64,000 nt of DNA from Lycorma delicatula (Eukaryota > Arthropoda > Insecta > Hemiptera > Fulgoridae), in NCBI RefSeq assembly GCF_047948215.1, contig NC_134455.1:164654575-164718574 (forward strand). The letters run 5' to 3'. Below the pieces are notes generated by a model. It saw nothing but the letters and a program-made list of their open reading frames with translations. It did no database searches and was not told the DNA's origin. The translations under genes were made by a program, and so were the position numbers. Positions 11,561 through 24,500 of the stretch are shown here, piece after piece. Every line of letters begins with the position of its first letter. Position 1 is the stretch's first letter.

Positions 11561-13560
11561 TTCAGTCATACGACTAGTTTGTGCAGCTCTCCAAGATTTC
11601 CTATCTAGCGCCAATAGTTTAATTTTGGTATACTCCCTACATCCTATATCCCTAACAATTTGTTTTACATATTACTTTTCCCATATACCTGTCCCACCAA
11701 TATCAAAGCAACTATTCCAAAATACTTTAAGGTGTGGCCTATAAGTCTGTCTCTTCTTTTAGCTATAATTTTCCAAATGCTTCTTCCTTCATCAATTTAC
11801 CACAACACCTCTTCATTCGTCACTTTATCCACCACCTGATTTTTAACATTCTCTTATAGCATGACATTTCAAAAGCTTCTAATCTTTTCTTCTCGAGTAC
11901 TTTGATTGTCCAAGTTTCACTCCATATGAAACTACACTTTCAAAAATGTTTTCCTGATTTTTAAATTAATTTTTGAAGTAAGCAAACTATATTTCTGACT
12001 GAAAGTTCATTTTACCTGTGCTATTTGGCATTTTATATCGCTCCTGCTTCATTCATCTTTAATAATTCTACTTCCAAAAAAACAAAATTCTTCTACCTCC
12101 ATAGTCTTTTCTTGTCCTATTTTTATATTCAGTGGTCCATTTACTTTATTTCTACTACATTTCATTACTTTCATTTGGTTCTTGTTTATTTTCATGTGAT
12201 TGTTTTTGCATAGGACTTCGCCCATGCCATTCATTGTTTCTTCGAAATCTCTTTTACTCTTAGCTAGAATTACTATTTCATAAGCAAATCGTTGCATTTT
12301 TATCTTTTCACCTTGCACTGTTATTCTGGATCGAAATTGTTCTTTAACATCATTTACTGCTAGTTTTATGTAAAGATTAAAAAATAATGGCGATAGGGAA
12401 CATCCTTGTATGACTCCCTTTTTTATTACTGCTTCTTTCTTATATTCTTCAATTATTACCGCTGCTGTTTGGTTCCTGTAAATGTTAGCTATTGTTCTTC
12501 TATATTTAAAATTGAGCCCTAAATTTTTCAAAATGTTGAACATTTTATTCCTGTCTACGTTATCTAATGCCTTTATTATGCCATTATCTAATGCCTGTCT
12601 ATAAATGCCATGTATGTTGTTTTGTTTTTCTTTAATCTTCCTTCTACTATTAATCTGATCACTAAAATTGCTTCCTTTGTTCCTATACTTTTCCTGAAAC
12701 CAAATTGGTCTTCTCCTAATGCTTCTTCCACTTCCTCTCAATTATTCTGTACAGAATTCTAGTTAAGATTTTTGATGCATGAGTAGTTGAGCTGATTGTT
12801 CTGTATCCTTCACATTTTTCTGCTCCTGCTTTCTTTGGTATCATGACAATAACACACTTTTTGAAGCCTGATGGAACTTCCCCTTTTTTGTAAATATTAC
12901 ACACCAGTTTGTATAAACTATTTATTGCTTCCTCATCTGCACTGCACAGTAATTCTGCAGGTATTCTGTTTATCCCAGGAGCCTTTTTGCTGTTCAAATC
13001 TTTTAATGATTTATTAAATTCAGATCTCAGTATTGTATCTCCCTTTTCATTCTCTTCGACTTACTCTTCTTCCTCTATAACACCAGTTTCTAATTCATTT
13101 CCTCTGTATAACTCTTCAATATATTCCACCCACTTATCAACCCTTTCTTTCATATTATAAATCGGTGTACCATCTTTATTTAACACATTATTAAGATTTA
13201 TCTTATGTACCACAAAATTGTCCTTAACTTTTCTGTCTCTGTATATTTTACCATTGATCATTTCTCCTTCCACTTCTGAACACTTTTCCTTAATCCACTC
13301 TTCTTTCGCTTGTTTGCACTTCCTTTTTATAGTATTTCTTAATTGTTGATAGTTCCTTTTACTTTCTTCATCACTAGCATTCTTATATTTTCTACGTTCA
13401 TCCATCAGCTGCCATATATCCTCGATGTCCAAGGTTTTCTACCAGTTCTCTTTGTTCTTCCTAAATTCATTTTTGCTGATTTAAGAATTTCCTTTTTAAC
13501 ATTCTCCCATTCGTCTACATTTTATACTTTATCTTTTTTACTCAGACCTCTTACGATGTC
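11560..13560 (-). mobile_element. LINE copy 1: RT plus C-terminal region, minus strand, inactive
   Basis: Minus-strand blocks run in order from 13432 downward. First comes a linker (IYNMKERVDKWVEYIEELY), then RT domain 1 (KAPGINRIPAELL, then KKCVIVMIPKKAGAEKCEGY, 12716-12997). Then come GVIQGCSLSPLFFNLYI and the catalytic block MQRFAYEIVILAKS (12049-12741). The C-terminal part (TWTIKVLEKKRLEAFEMW, RRDRLIGHTLKYFG) is spread over three frames to about 11570. The catalytic FADD has become FAYE, so both aspartates are gone. The endonuclease is absent. The same family recurs at 52270-54720, where the 5' half survives. Confidence 0.85.
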
Positions 13561-13905
13561 TTGATGATAAATTTTAAGTTTTTTTTTGTCTTTATGTCCA
13601 TTTTGTGACAGAAAACTACCAAAAGGAATATGGTATAGAAATTGTGACAAATTCTTAGCATTAACCAGTCTAAATACATAATTAAATATACTGAAATACA
13701 TAATTTCAGTATATAAAGATTTAATTTTAACATTAACATAGTATTATTAACTTATCTGGTTTTTGACAAAAAGTTTATTTGTTTTCAACATGAAATTGAA
13801 TCATTCTGGTTAGTAAGTCCTTTAATTTTATCGCTACTGCTGCTTTTTTAATTTAACTTAAGTGTCCTATGCCATTTCTAAAATCATGGTTTATTTTTTC
13901 AACAG

Positions 13906-14524
13906 CTTGAGAGTTCACGAAAGAGTCAGGGAAGGAAACAACAACCATCACCTTCAGTTGAGGCATCAAGTGGTGAGGATAGTCAAAGTCATCCTGAGCT
14001 CACAGTACAGTTGAAGAGAAAGACTCGGTACATGGAAGATTATAGAAGCCACCTAGAAGATGAAGATCAAAGAAAGTTGCCTGAAGAAGCAATCCAACAA
14101 CAAACAGCACCAGAGAACTATGTTGTTACACCACATCGTAAACGCCGGCCTGGCTTTCACAATGCACCTGCACAGAACCCACCATTTGTCCCCTTTTCAC
14201 CTTCCTATATTGATGAGATCTCATACAGACACCATCGGAATAATCAGCTCCTTAGTTCCTCTGCTCCTCCTTTCTTTATGGATAATACATCAAAGACATC
14301 TCCTCAAACTGGTGGTGTTTTACAAATGTCTAACACAATTGATGAAATTGTTGTTAAGTACAGACCACCTAGTGAAGAGGGACACACATTACCTCCCTCT
14401 GTTTCACCTAGGCCAAATTTTCAGTTTGGTGGAAATAGTAGTGAAAGTTCTTGGGGTCCATGGGCTCTATGCCAGCCTACAGTTGGGCAACCACCTTCTG
14501 TTAGGGAAGAGCCTCCACCTTCGG
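13906..14524 (+). CDS. chinmo: Internal coding exon of chinmo-like BTB-zinc-finger transcription factor
   Basis: Exon of 619 bp after a TTTTTTCAACAG acceptor, ending TCGG|GTGAGT. It enters in phase 0 and leaves in phase 1, in frame with both neighbours. The product segment is a Pro-, Ser- and Gln-rich linker with basic patches LKRKTRYM and PHRKRRPGF, and a conserved-looking core HNAPAQNPPFVPFSPSYIDE. No enzymatic domain is expected here. In BTB-ZF factors such linkers carry co-repressor contacts and nuclear localisation signals. Because the length is not a multiple of three, skipping this exon would shift the frame before the zinc fingers. An overlapping open frame at 14060-14611 is a shadow. 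Confidence 0.82.
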
Positions 14525-16398
<1,874 letters not shown>

Positions 16399-16775
16399 GA
16401 ACAGAAGAAAGTGATTCTGGCATAGCCGGGTCTGGAAAACCAACTCCTACAAGAGAATATCGGTGTGAGTACTGCGGTAAACAGTTTGGTATGAGTTGGA
16501 ACTTAAAAACACATTTAAGAGTTCACACAGGAGAGAAGCCTTTTGCTTGTCGATTGTGTGTAGCTATGTTTAAACAAAAAGCCCATTTGTTAAAACATCT
16601 TTGTTCTGTTCATCGAAATGTTATATCTGTAGGTGGTGGTGCGAGTGGGGATGGTGACTCAGGACATTTTAACTGTTGCTTCTGCCAGTTGACATTTGAA
16701 TCCTTACAAGAATTAATTCGTCATCTTTCTGGACCACATAACAACTTACTTCTTAGTAAAAACTTGCATGAATGA
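16399..16775 (+). CDS. chinmo: Terminal coding exon of chinmo-like factor: C2H2 zinc fingers and stop
   Basis: Opens after TTTGTTTAG and completes a Gly codon split from 14524. It encodes [17 protein letters not shown] and ends at TGA (16773-16775). Finger 1 is at 16464-16526 (C-x2-C-x12-H-x3-H), followed by the linker TGEKPFA. Finger 2 is at 16548-16613 (C-x2-C-x12-H-x4-H). After a Gly-rich spacer comes a third C-x2-C-x12-H-x4-H at 16674-16739, and the tail LLLSKNLHE. The wording of the first two fingers matches what I remember of insect Chinmo, a nuclear BTB-ZF regulator of temporal neural identity and of stem-cell and metamorphic timing. Other BTB-ZF paralogues are possible but less likely. 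Unlike the surrounding transposons, this frame has no damage. Confidence 0.85.
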
Positions 16776-17380
16776 CACAAACCATACCGAAATAGTTCTT
16801 GTTCAGTTCATGAGTTAAGTGAACTGAATCAAGATTTTAAACCAAGATGTCACATGCTATTTACGAGTAAGAAGTGCAAGATACTCTTAAAAGATTTGTT
16901 TTTTAATGTAAAATTACTTACAGTAGTCATACTTACATACAGTCAATTATGTAACATATTTCATATTAATTTAATGATGTATTTTATTTATTTCAACTAA
17001 TGAAAAATTTATTATATGTACATATTATTTTTTAAACAGATAACAACCTTTTGGTTTGATGATAGATAATTTTGCTGAATGTTTTAAGTGTTTTATGCCA
17101 TGAGCACCCTCCTCTTTTACATGGTGGGTTGTGATGTTGTAGTGCCTGTATTTATTTAAATTAGGTCGGTAATTCGCCATATTTTGAGACATGTCAATAT
17201 GGTATGTATTTTATGGGTGGTATTGGAAGTATATTGTGATAGTATATGTTATTGTGAGTGATGATCCGAAATATTCTATTATCCTAAAGTATTAGTATCC
17301 TGCACTCTAATGTTGTTTCGTGTTTATAATTTTTTTAAATGTTTTGAGGAAATTGATATTAATTGTAAAACATTTACCAT
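16776..17380 (+). other. chinmo: Start of the 3' UTR of the chinmo-like gene
   Basis: Follows the stop codon. AT-rich, with no repeat family recognised until the LINE tail near 17380. Many AATAAA-like hexamers occur further on, so the true poly(A) site cannot be chosen from sequence alone. The UTR may extend through or beyond the transposon fossils that follow. Confidence 0.5.
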
Positions 17381-18260
17381 AATTTGATTTTATCTCAGTT
17401 CTAAGTAAATGGTTTTTGATTTCTACTGTATTCTTTCTTTTTCTCTCCTTTTGCAAATTGTGTGTTGGGCCTTGGTAGACTGCCTTCCTTTTCATTTCCC
17501 CAACTGACACTCCTTTCCTGCTACCTAACCCTACTACACAGTCCAGTCAACTTTTTTTGGGTCTGCCTTTAATCTTTTTATAACCTTTTGCCTTATTCTT
17601 CTTGTAATTCTTTTTCTCCCATCCAGGACACATGAACAAACTATTATAATCCTCTTCCCAATTTTTTTCTACAACATCCTGATTTTAATACTGTTTAATT
17701 TTAAAATTATTTTCCATTTTTAGCATGTTTTCCTTGCTACTCTCCTAATTTTTGCTGATGTATTTTAGGTACTGTTTAGTTATTTTTTACCAGCTTTCTA
17801 ACCCATTCAGGAATACATACGTGCACGCACATAGTTTTATAAAAAAACACGTTAGTTTCATTTGATTTTTTTTTCTTCAAGAATTATTTTTATCTGGCAG
17901 AAATCCTACTGGTTTATAAACATTTTGAAGTGAATCAGTTGGGTAATTTTTACCATTTTTTTTCTGAAAATAGTTCTTGATTATCTAGGAGCTATTTTCA
18001 GGATCAATCTTTTATTTTCTACCATTACTCTTACTTGCTATCTCTATTCTCCCGTAATAGGTACAACATTTTACTCTTTTGGATATAATCTCAAACCTTT
18101 GTGTTTCAGAGCACTTTTTCAGGTTTCTGCTACCAATGTCTGTAGTCTATTTATGTTATCTGAAAGAATGACAAAATTATCAGTATATTTATGTTAACAC
18201 TTGATTATAAAGTCATAGATACCAGTTACCAATTAAAGTTTTGAATGTTCTGTATCTATT
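17380..18260 (-). mobile_element. Decayed LINE 3' part (RT catalytic block and C-terminus), minus strand
   Basis: On the minus strand, YTDNFVILSDNINRLQTLV (the YTDN at 18176-18187) aligns by eye with the RT catalytic Y-x-D-D block and following helix. Further down, GYKKIKGRPKKS*LDCVVGL followed by KGVSVGEMKRKAVYQ (to about 17470) is a typical LINE C-terminus. The second catalytic Asp is Asn, and stops interrupt the frame. The remaining sequence is low-quality fossil. The right boundary abuts the piggyBac end at 18279. Confidence 0.65.
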
Positions 18261-18601
18261 GTTATACTCTTTTACAAGTTACCTTTGTAGGACCAAGGAT
18301 ACACTTGATACATCAAGAACCAAGGGGGGGGCTTCAGAGGCCCTGTATGAAAATAGGACTTTAATTAGGTAATAAGGTATATTAGATGCTTTTTTTCATG
18401 CAATACAGTAATAACAAACAAATAAATTATATAAATATTAGTTTATTTGAACATTAAAAGTTAAAATTTGGAAAACATCGACTTATTAAAAAAAAAAAAT
18501 ATTATTTTATATTTATTCAGTCATATTCATAATTGGTTCCACAATTTTGGCAAATAACTTTTTTTTAAGAGTGATTTCTATGCACATGCTAGAAACACTG
18601 C

Positions 18602-19090
18602 TCAAAAGTTGTTTTTGACAAATTGTTGTTTTCCCAAATTGTTATATTTCAATTTCTTTGAAGCTACTTCTGTATGATGCATGTGACGTCTTTCATGTCG
18701 TCCGTCTGTTGCAAGTCCAGCTTCAGGTGGTGCATAATGAATCTTTTTTTCTAGAACAGCTTCCATAGCACTAATTACTATTTTACTAAGGCCAGTTAGA
18801 TTTTTTTTAGCTTGTTCATCAACTTGAGGTTTTACCAGTTCTAGGGCCAGTTGATGCAAAAAGATAAGACTCTGGTTGTTATGATTTTTATCCCAATTAC
18901 GAAAGTTTTCAATGAAAGGAGTGTATGAATCTATGCACACAATGTCAGTTAGAGTATAAAACAGAGGCCACCTTCTTGTTCCTCTTTTTACAGAATAATT
19001 CTTAGCCATCTGGCCAATCAAACCAACATCTCCTTTTGTACTATTGTAGAACAATACGATATCGGGTTTATTCTTGTCATCATCAATCAC
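18602..19090 (-). pseudogene. piggyBac transposase pseudogene, C-terminal DDE part
   Basis: 162-codon open piece containing NSTKGDVGLIGQMAKNYSV and TRRWPLFYTLTDIVCIDSYT. In piggyBac-derived (PGBD) transposases the segment after KG holds two conserved aspartates (VDxxDQ). Here both are Gly (codons at 19022-19024 and 19013-19015). It acted in the nucleus on transposon ends, and no function remains. Confidence 0.85.
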
Positions 19091-19197
19091 TTAGTCATCA
19101 TGATGTTGTGTAGAGAGCATGAGAAGATTGTGCTTAGGTTTTTCCTTGACTATATATGAAACTAGAGTGACTAACTGGAGCCGTTTTTGAACAGCTA

Positions 19198-19518
19198 TCA
19201 GTAAAGGCAAACATGGAGAAATGTAAAGATATTGTGTACTTCCTTCAATTCAGTAGGAATGTGTTTTCTATTTAATTGCAAACTCCCAACAAGGGTAAGC
19301 ATATAATCTTGAAACAATTTTTCAACAAGCTCTACAGATATATAAAATCTATCAGTTGTAACAGTTTTACTGGATTTAGCAATCGATTTGACAAGATGGC
19401 AGACAAGTGCTGTAGTACCTTTTTCAAAGTCACACATGTATAACTCCAAAACATACCAGCTTTCTGAATCACAAAGCATTCTTATCAATATGCCATATTT
19501 TACAGGCTTGTCTTTCAT
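19198..19518 (-). pseudogene. piggyBac transposase pseudogene, central DDE part
   Basis: 106-codon piece with KPVKYGILIRMLCDSESWYV, then TTDRFYISVELVEKLFQDY (the Asp of TTDRFY is a conserved catalytic position in the family), then LTLVGSLQLNRKHIPTEL. It is separated by stops and frameshifts from the C-terminal piece at 18602-19090. Confidence 0.85.
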
Positions 19519-20106
19519 GAATACTTAAAATGGGCATTGACTTCAAAACAAAGAAAGTATTTCATCTATCGTGTGTTCAATCCAGGTGTAAGGTACTTTG
19601 AAAATAAGCTATTTGTTATGTAAAAAACATCTCCCATTGCTGCAAATTTATCTATAGCTCAACACTCTGATCTTGTTTTTTCAAATCATCAAACCTTATG
19701 ATTTTGATTATTTCTTTGAAACTATTTCGATTCATTATAGCAGAATAAATAGGATGCCTATATAAGATTTACCATAATTCATGATGATCAACTTTATTGT
19801 CATTGTATGTGCCCATGAGAATATGGAAACCAACTAAAGCCAACAGCTCTGTTTGATTAGTTTCTGAAATGTTTCTCATTACAACTACTTAATTAGAATG
19901 AGTCACAATTTTACTTAAAATATTGGTGTGAAAAATTTTTGAATTATTTCTTTTGCAGAATTACCCCTACCTTTTCTGGTTTGAGGCCATACTTTTCACT
20001 AACAATATTTTCAGTTTGTCTTCTTTGATAACGTTGAGGGCGGCTAACATAAGATCTTGGGGTTTTCCCTTTACTTAAGTAAGTAGTTCCGGTAGACTGA
20101 AAAGTG

Positions 20107-20322
20107 CTATTTACCTTTTACATTCTCCAAAGACTGGTGTGATTGTTGTAACAAAATTGCCAGTTCAGTTTCTAAATGAGAGTCTTCTTGATAATCGAAC
20201 TGTATAACATTATCTTCCATTTCACTAACTACATCACTTTCATAAAACATTACATAATCATAATCTTCCTCTTCATCAAGCATTCTATCAATTTCACTCG
20301 AATGTTCTACTAAATTACTCAT
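20107..20322 (-). pseudogene. piggyBac transposase pseudogene, acidic N-terminus
   Basis: 71 codons from an ATG at 20322, rich in Asp and Glu (SEIDRMLDEEEDYDYVMFYE), as is usual for PGBD N-termini. Position and orientation fit the transposon at 18279-20803. Confidence 0.6.
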
Positions 20323-20799
20323 ATTTCCAAACTAGCTAACATAGCCTCAACTGTTTTAGTAAAAACTGAAAAGTTGTATGAATAAATGAAACAGCTGACA
20401 GCAAGAAAATGTCATGTGTCCCAAGTGCTGGCTATAGTTGTGCAGAAAAATAAAAGTAATTAGAAGTTTATTCAGAAAAAATATGTAAATTACTACTTAT
20501 TATTTCCAAAAAAGTTAATTTTTTTGTAGAATTTATTAATTTTTTTAGTTGGTTATGAAATTTAGAAAAAGAATTTTAGGTTTGGTGGAGGATCAACAAG
20601 GGGGCCTGAGATGCCTGTAAATGATGTTTTTAGTAATTAGTCAGTAATAAATAAAAAAAATATTTTTTTTAAACGCCATGATAAAGCTCATGAAGTAACT
20701 GACATAAATTTTTTTTCAACATTTTTTAAGTTGGTTTATTATAAAAAAATACATTTTGAAAGCATGGTCTTGACAGGTCCCCCCTTGGTCCTTCAAGGG

Positions 20800-21070
20800 T
20801 TAACCCTTGTAGGACCAGATAAGGCTACTTATCCGGTATAACAGATAAGTAACCTTGTTACCTGTTATAAGTAACCTTGTATAACAGATCAGGCTGCTCT
20901 CTTGTTTAAGAACTTCAGAAGCCATGTGACCCCTGTCATATATTCTCACCTTCAACTTTTTTCATACACTCTCTATTACCTTTTTTACTTTTTCCTATTT
21001 TATTGTCTTTATTGTGCCCATGAGAGTAAGGAAACCAACTAAAGCCAACAGCTCTGTTTCATTGGTCTTT
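20800..21070 (-). mobile_element. Second, truncated piggyBac copy sharing the TTAA with the first
   Basis: Starts TTAACCCTTGTAGGACCAGAT at 20800, a left terminal repeat like that at 18279. A 46 bp block at 21014-21059 (GTGCCCATGAGAGTAAGGAA onward) is nearly identical to 19809-19854 within the first copy, part of the DDE region. The body between is largely deleted and the right end is missing. Same orientation as its neighbour. Confidence 0.7.
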
Positions 21071-21500
21071 TCTTTTATCCAGTTTCCTTGACAAATCCCA
21101 TTCTCTCCTGATTATTGAAAGCTTCTGGTAAATCAAAAAATGTCATAAAAAGCTGTCTATGCTCATCCACTTTTTACTGCTATACTTGTTTGATTAAAAT
21201 GTGTATTGTGTCTTTCAGTTTGACCAGATTACAGTCTGCTCCTCTTAAACTTCTTTTCTGCCATCATTGTCAGTTTCCTTTCTACTTATTTTCATTGTAT
21301 CGAAGTTTCTCCATCACAGACATAAGATGTAGAGTATGCAGTTCTTTCTTTCTTATAAATAAATATAATAATTTAGTATTTATTTCCATCCCTCTTAAGA
21401 GGTCCCATATTTTTACATGTAAGCCTTCTCAATTCGGTGCTATTCCACTTGGTTCCTTTGTTTTTCAGATAACAAATGCAAACAGATTGAAGAGTAAATA
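21070..21500 (-). mobile_element. Possible LINE RT remnant, minus strand
   Basis: A minus-strand stretch near 21075-21140 reads TFFDLPEAFNNQERMGFVKE, loosely resembling the RT F-x-D-L-x-K-A-[FY]-D block. No other motif is convincing. The + strand open frame at 21115-21501 looks like its shadow. Confidence 0.25.
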
Positions 21501-24500
21501 GCAACAAATAAGGCTATTACCCTGTTAGGTAATAGCTTTATCTGAAAAAATTGAAATAGAAATAAAATTTAGAAAGTTGATAATGACTTGATCATTTCAA
21601 GTATTATGATTCTAATTATAAGTTGCTATCAAATGTCCTATTAGATCTTAAAATGTGGAAAATTCTTGAAAATGGGTTTAACGAAGTGCTTGGTTTACAG
21701 TTCACAAAAAAATTTAATGAAAATTAAGGAGAATTCTTTTTTTTTAATTTTAATAGCATAATAGTTATTAACAGGAATATGAATGGACACAAAAGCTGAA
21801 TAATAAAAATGTATCAGTTTAATAGCAATTATCCTATTTAAATGGATCATTTTTGTTTTTGGATTATTGGACATAATTTGTACATTATTGCCTGATTCTC
21901 TTACTACCTATAAATAGTCAGGTAAATGTAACACAAAATACTATTAATATTTTATTGGTTCACAATAGCAACTTTAATTATAAGTTAAAAAAAAAAAAAT
22001 GGTTGAACAGGAGTAAATTATTATTGGTATGCCATTTTCTTGCTTCAACTGTAGGCTTATGTAGCATGGTTTCACAAATATAGAAGATACTATTTGGAAT
22101 GTTAAGTTTAATTGAAGTTTAAATTTTTAGTAAAAAAAATATTGTTTTTTATTTTCATTTGACCACTGTGAAATTAATAATATTCATTTTATGTTGACTA
22201 AGAATATATTTTTGCTATTTTGTATGATTGGTGGTTTTATAATGGAAAGAGAAAGTGATATTGGTGATCTCAAAGAATTTATTTCATGTATTTTAATTCA
22301 TTATTTAATGAATAAATATAATGTCACAAATAATTTTTAATGATAATTTCATTTATCGTTTTCAGTTTAACATATCAATTATTTTTTGAATAAATTTGTA
22401 ATCAGCTACTGTTTTTTTGTGTTTGCTGTTCTCTATGCCTGACTACTAATTTTATGATGATAATTACATACATAAATTGAATTAAAAAGCTTACATAGTG
22501 TTAGGAAAAGTGTGATTGATCTGTCAATATGGGCATATTGAGTTAGTAGTGTTTCAATGTCTATTTTTTTACTTACACACCCTGTCATTCATAAAATTAT
22601 TAAGTGATTTATGTGTGAGTTATTGTATTCTATACTTACGTTTTCTAATATAAATGTTTTACATAAAATATCAGCTTTGCTCTTAATGAAAAGTAGATTA
22701 AAATGAGTATAGTCTTTAATCCCTACAATTTTGTAGAAAATTTATATGTTGCATATTTAAGAATCAACATAACAAACTGAGATTCACACTTTATAAATTA
22801 ACAGGCTGTATTACATAGTCTTCTTCCTGATTCCAGTATTTAAAAGAGAGCTCTTGGCAAAAAAATCCAAAATATGATTTGCATGAAAATTGAATCAAAT
22901 TTAAAAAATTCATGTCACTTGAAATCTTTGCTAAAAATGCAAACTCTAAAAGTAAAACGATAACTTATGAATTAGAGAAAGGATGGTTTCTGCAGGTTAA
23001 CTTCCAAAAAAGCATTTTATAAGCGTTGTTTAAAATTCTAATAGAAGCGTACAGGAAAAGAAAAGGCCAAGTCAGTTCTTACAAGTTTTTCAGGAGAAGC
23101 TTTATAAGATTGCAAGATTCATAATTATTGTCATTTTGTATTTTCCTTTATTCATTATGAGTTTTATTTCAAACCCTAACTTATTTTGTTTCATTTTGAG
23201 AATTTTTAGGTTATCGGTTCATTTATTTCTGGAATAAATAAAAAAGTTGATTACTGGGAAAAGAGGCAAAATTTAAAAACAATAGTCATATCACATAATA
23301 CCTTTAACAGTGATAGTTGTATAACTTGACAGTCCCCTTTAAAATTTGACATCATAGTTATTCTTGATGTTTACAAATTGTGATAATTTTTCAAAAATAT
23401 TTTAAATTATTAATTTTTATTAATGTGTCTTAGAACCAAGATCTAGTTAGTTTCCTACATAATATTGAACAAATTTTGGTATCTTTGAATTATAAAATAG
23501 TGGTTATGGCATTCTTGAAACAGTGAGCCTTTTGTTACTTACGAATTTTAAATAGTTTCTAATTTAAATTAAGTGTCATTGTTACTTAACCTCATAATTG
23601 GGCATATAAAGAATTTTCTTTTTTTAATTAATAGAGTTATCATTTTTTGCTTTTAAAAATTCTCTGAATTATCATTTTTCTTATATGACTTTTTTCTCGT
23701 CCACTATACCAAATTAAACTCATCATCAATTCTTATTCTTATTTTCTTTAAAATTTACTGTCAAACTTCTTTAAAATCTGTTAGAAGATATTGTTCAAAA
23801 AAGTCTCAATCTCAGAACAAATGTGTGTTTTCTGTTTGTGTGCATGTATGCGATTGTAATCGTTTTATAATTTTGTTTTGTAATTTGTTGTTTACTAGTG
23901 AATTCTCTTTTATGCAACTAATGTTAAATGATTCATTATAATTCCAGGTTATTAGCTGGAAAGCATTTTGAGATATCATTTAGGAAGGTTAAGTAGTGAT
24001 AAAAACAAGATAAAACAATGCTCAAGCACTTCTGGTTTTAATCATCATGTAATTAATTTATTATATGAAATTAATTTTTAAAAAACATTTGATTTTGCAA
24101 ATGTATCAGTAGTTTCATTTGGGTTACAATTTTTGTAACATATACTGTTTTTAGGATTGTAAATTATTGAGCTATTGTAAATTAGTAAGTATCAAATTCT
24201 ATTTCAATTGTATGATTGAACAGTTCTAAATTGAAGTGAAACGTTTTTGTTTAATTAAAAAATATCTAAATCTTTCATAACTGTGTACTTTTCTATGGTA
24301 TGTAAATTTAATAAATGTTTTTTGGATTATTTTGTGCAATAATTACAAAGTTTTTCAACTAACGTCGCCTTTAGAGTGAATATTCATCAAGTTCATCAAC
24401 CCTTCTTAAAGTTTATCAGAAATGAGACTAACAATATTTAAACATTTGTTTTAAAAACAGATTTCAAGAAAAACATAGTCAACCCAAAAATCAGCTTTAT

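Larger units (their letters stand above)
18279..20803 (-). mobile_element. piggyBac-type DNA transposon, minus strand, inactive
   Basis: The right end reads inward as TTAA-CCCTTGAAGGACCAAGG (from 20803), and the left end as TTAC-CTTTGTAGGACCAAGG (from 18279). These are matching terminal repeats next to the TTAA target typical of piggyBac, with one TTAA mutated. The transposase runs right to left. It has an acidic N-terminus (20107-20322) and fragments of the DDE domain including YGILIRMLCDSESW, VTTDRFYISVELVEKLF and LNRKHIPTELKE (19198-19518). RRWPLFYTLTDIVCIDSY follows (18602-19090), then a decayed Cys/His-rich tail (about 18518-18600). The active-site block normally VDxxDQM reads VGLIGQM, so it is catalytically dead as well as frameshifted. 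Confidence 0.88.

Noticed and set aside
16776..18278. let-7 target sites (CTACCTC) in the 3' UTR, expected from memory of fly chinmo
   Set aside because: I did not see the seed-match heptamer in this stretch by eye; no claim made.
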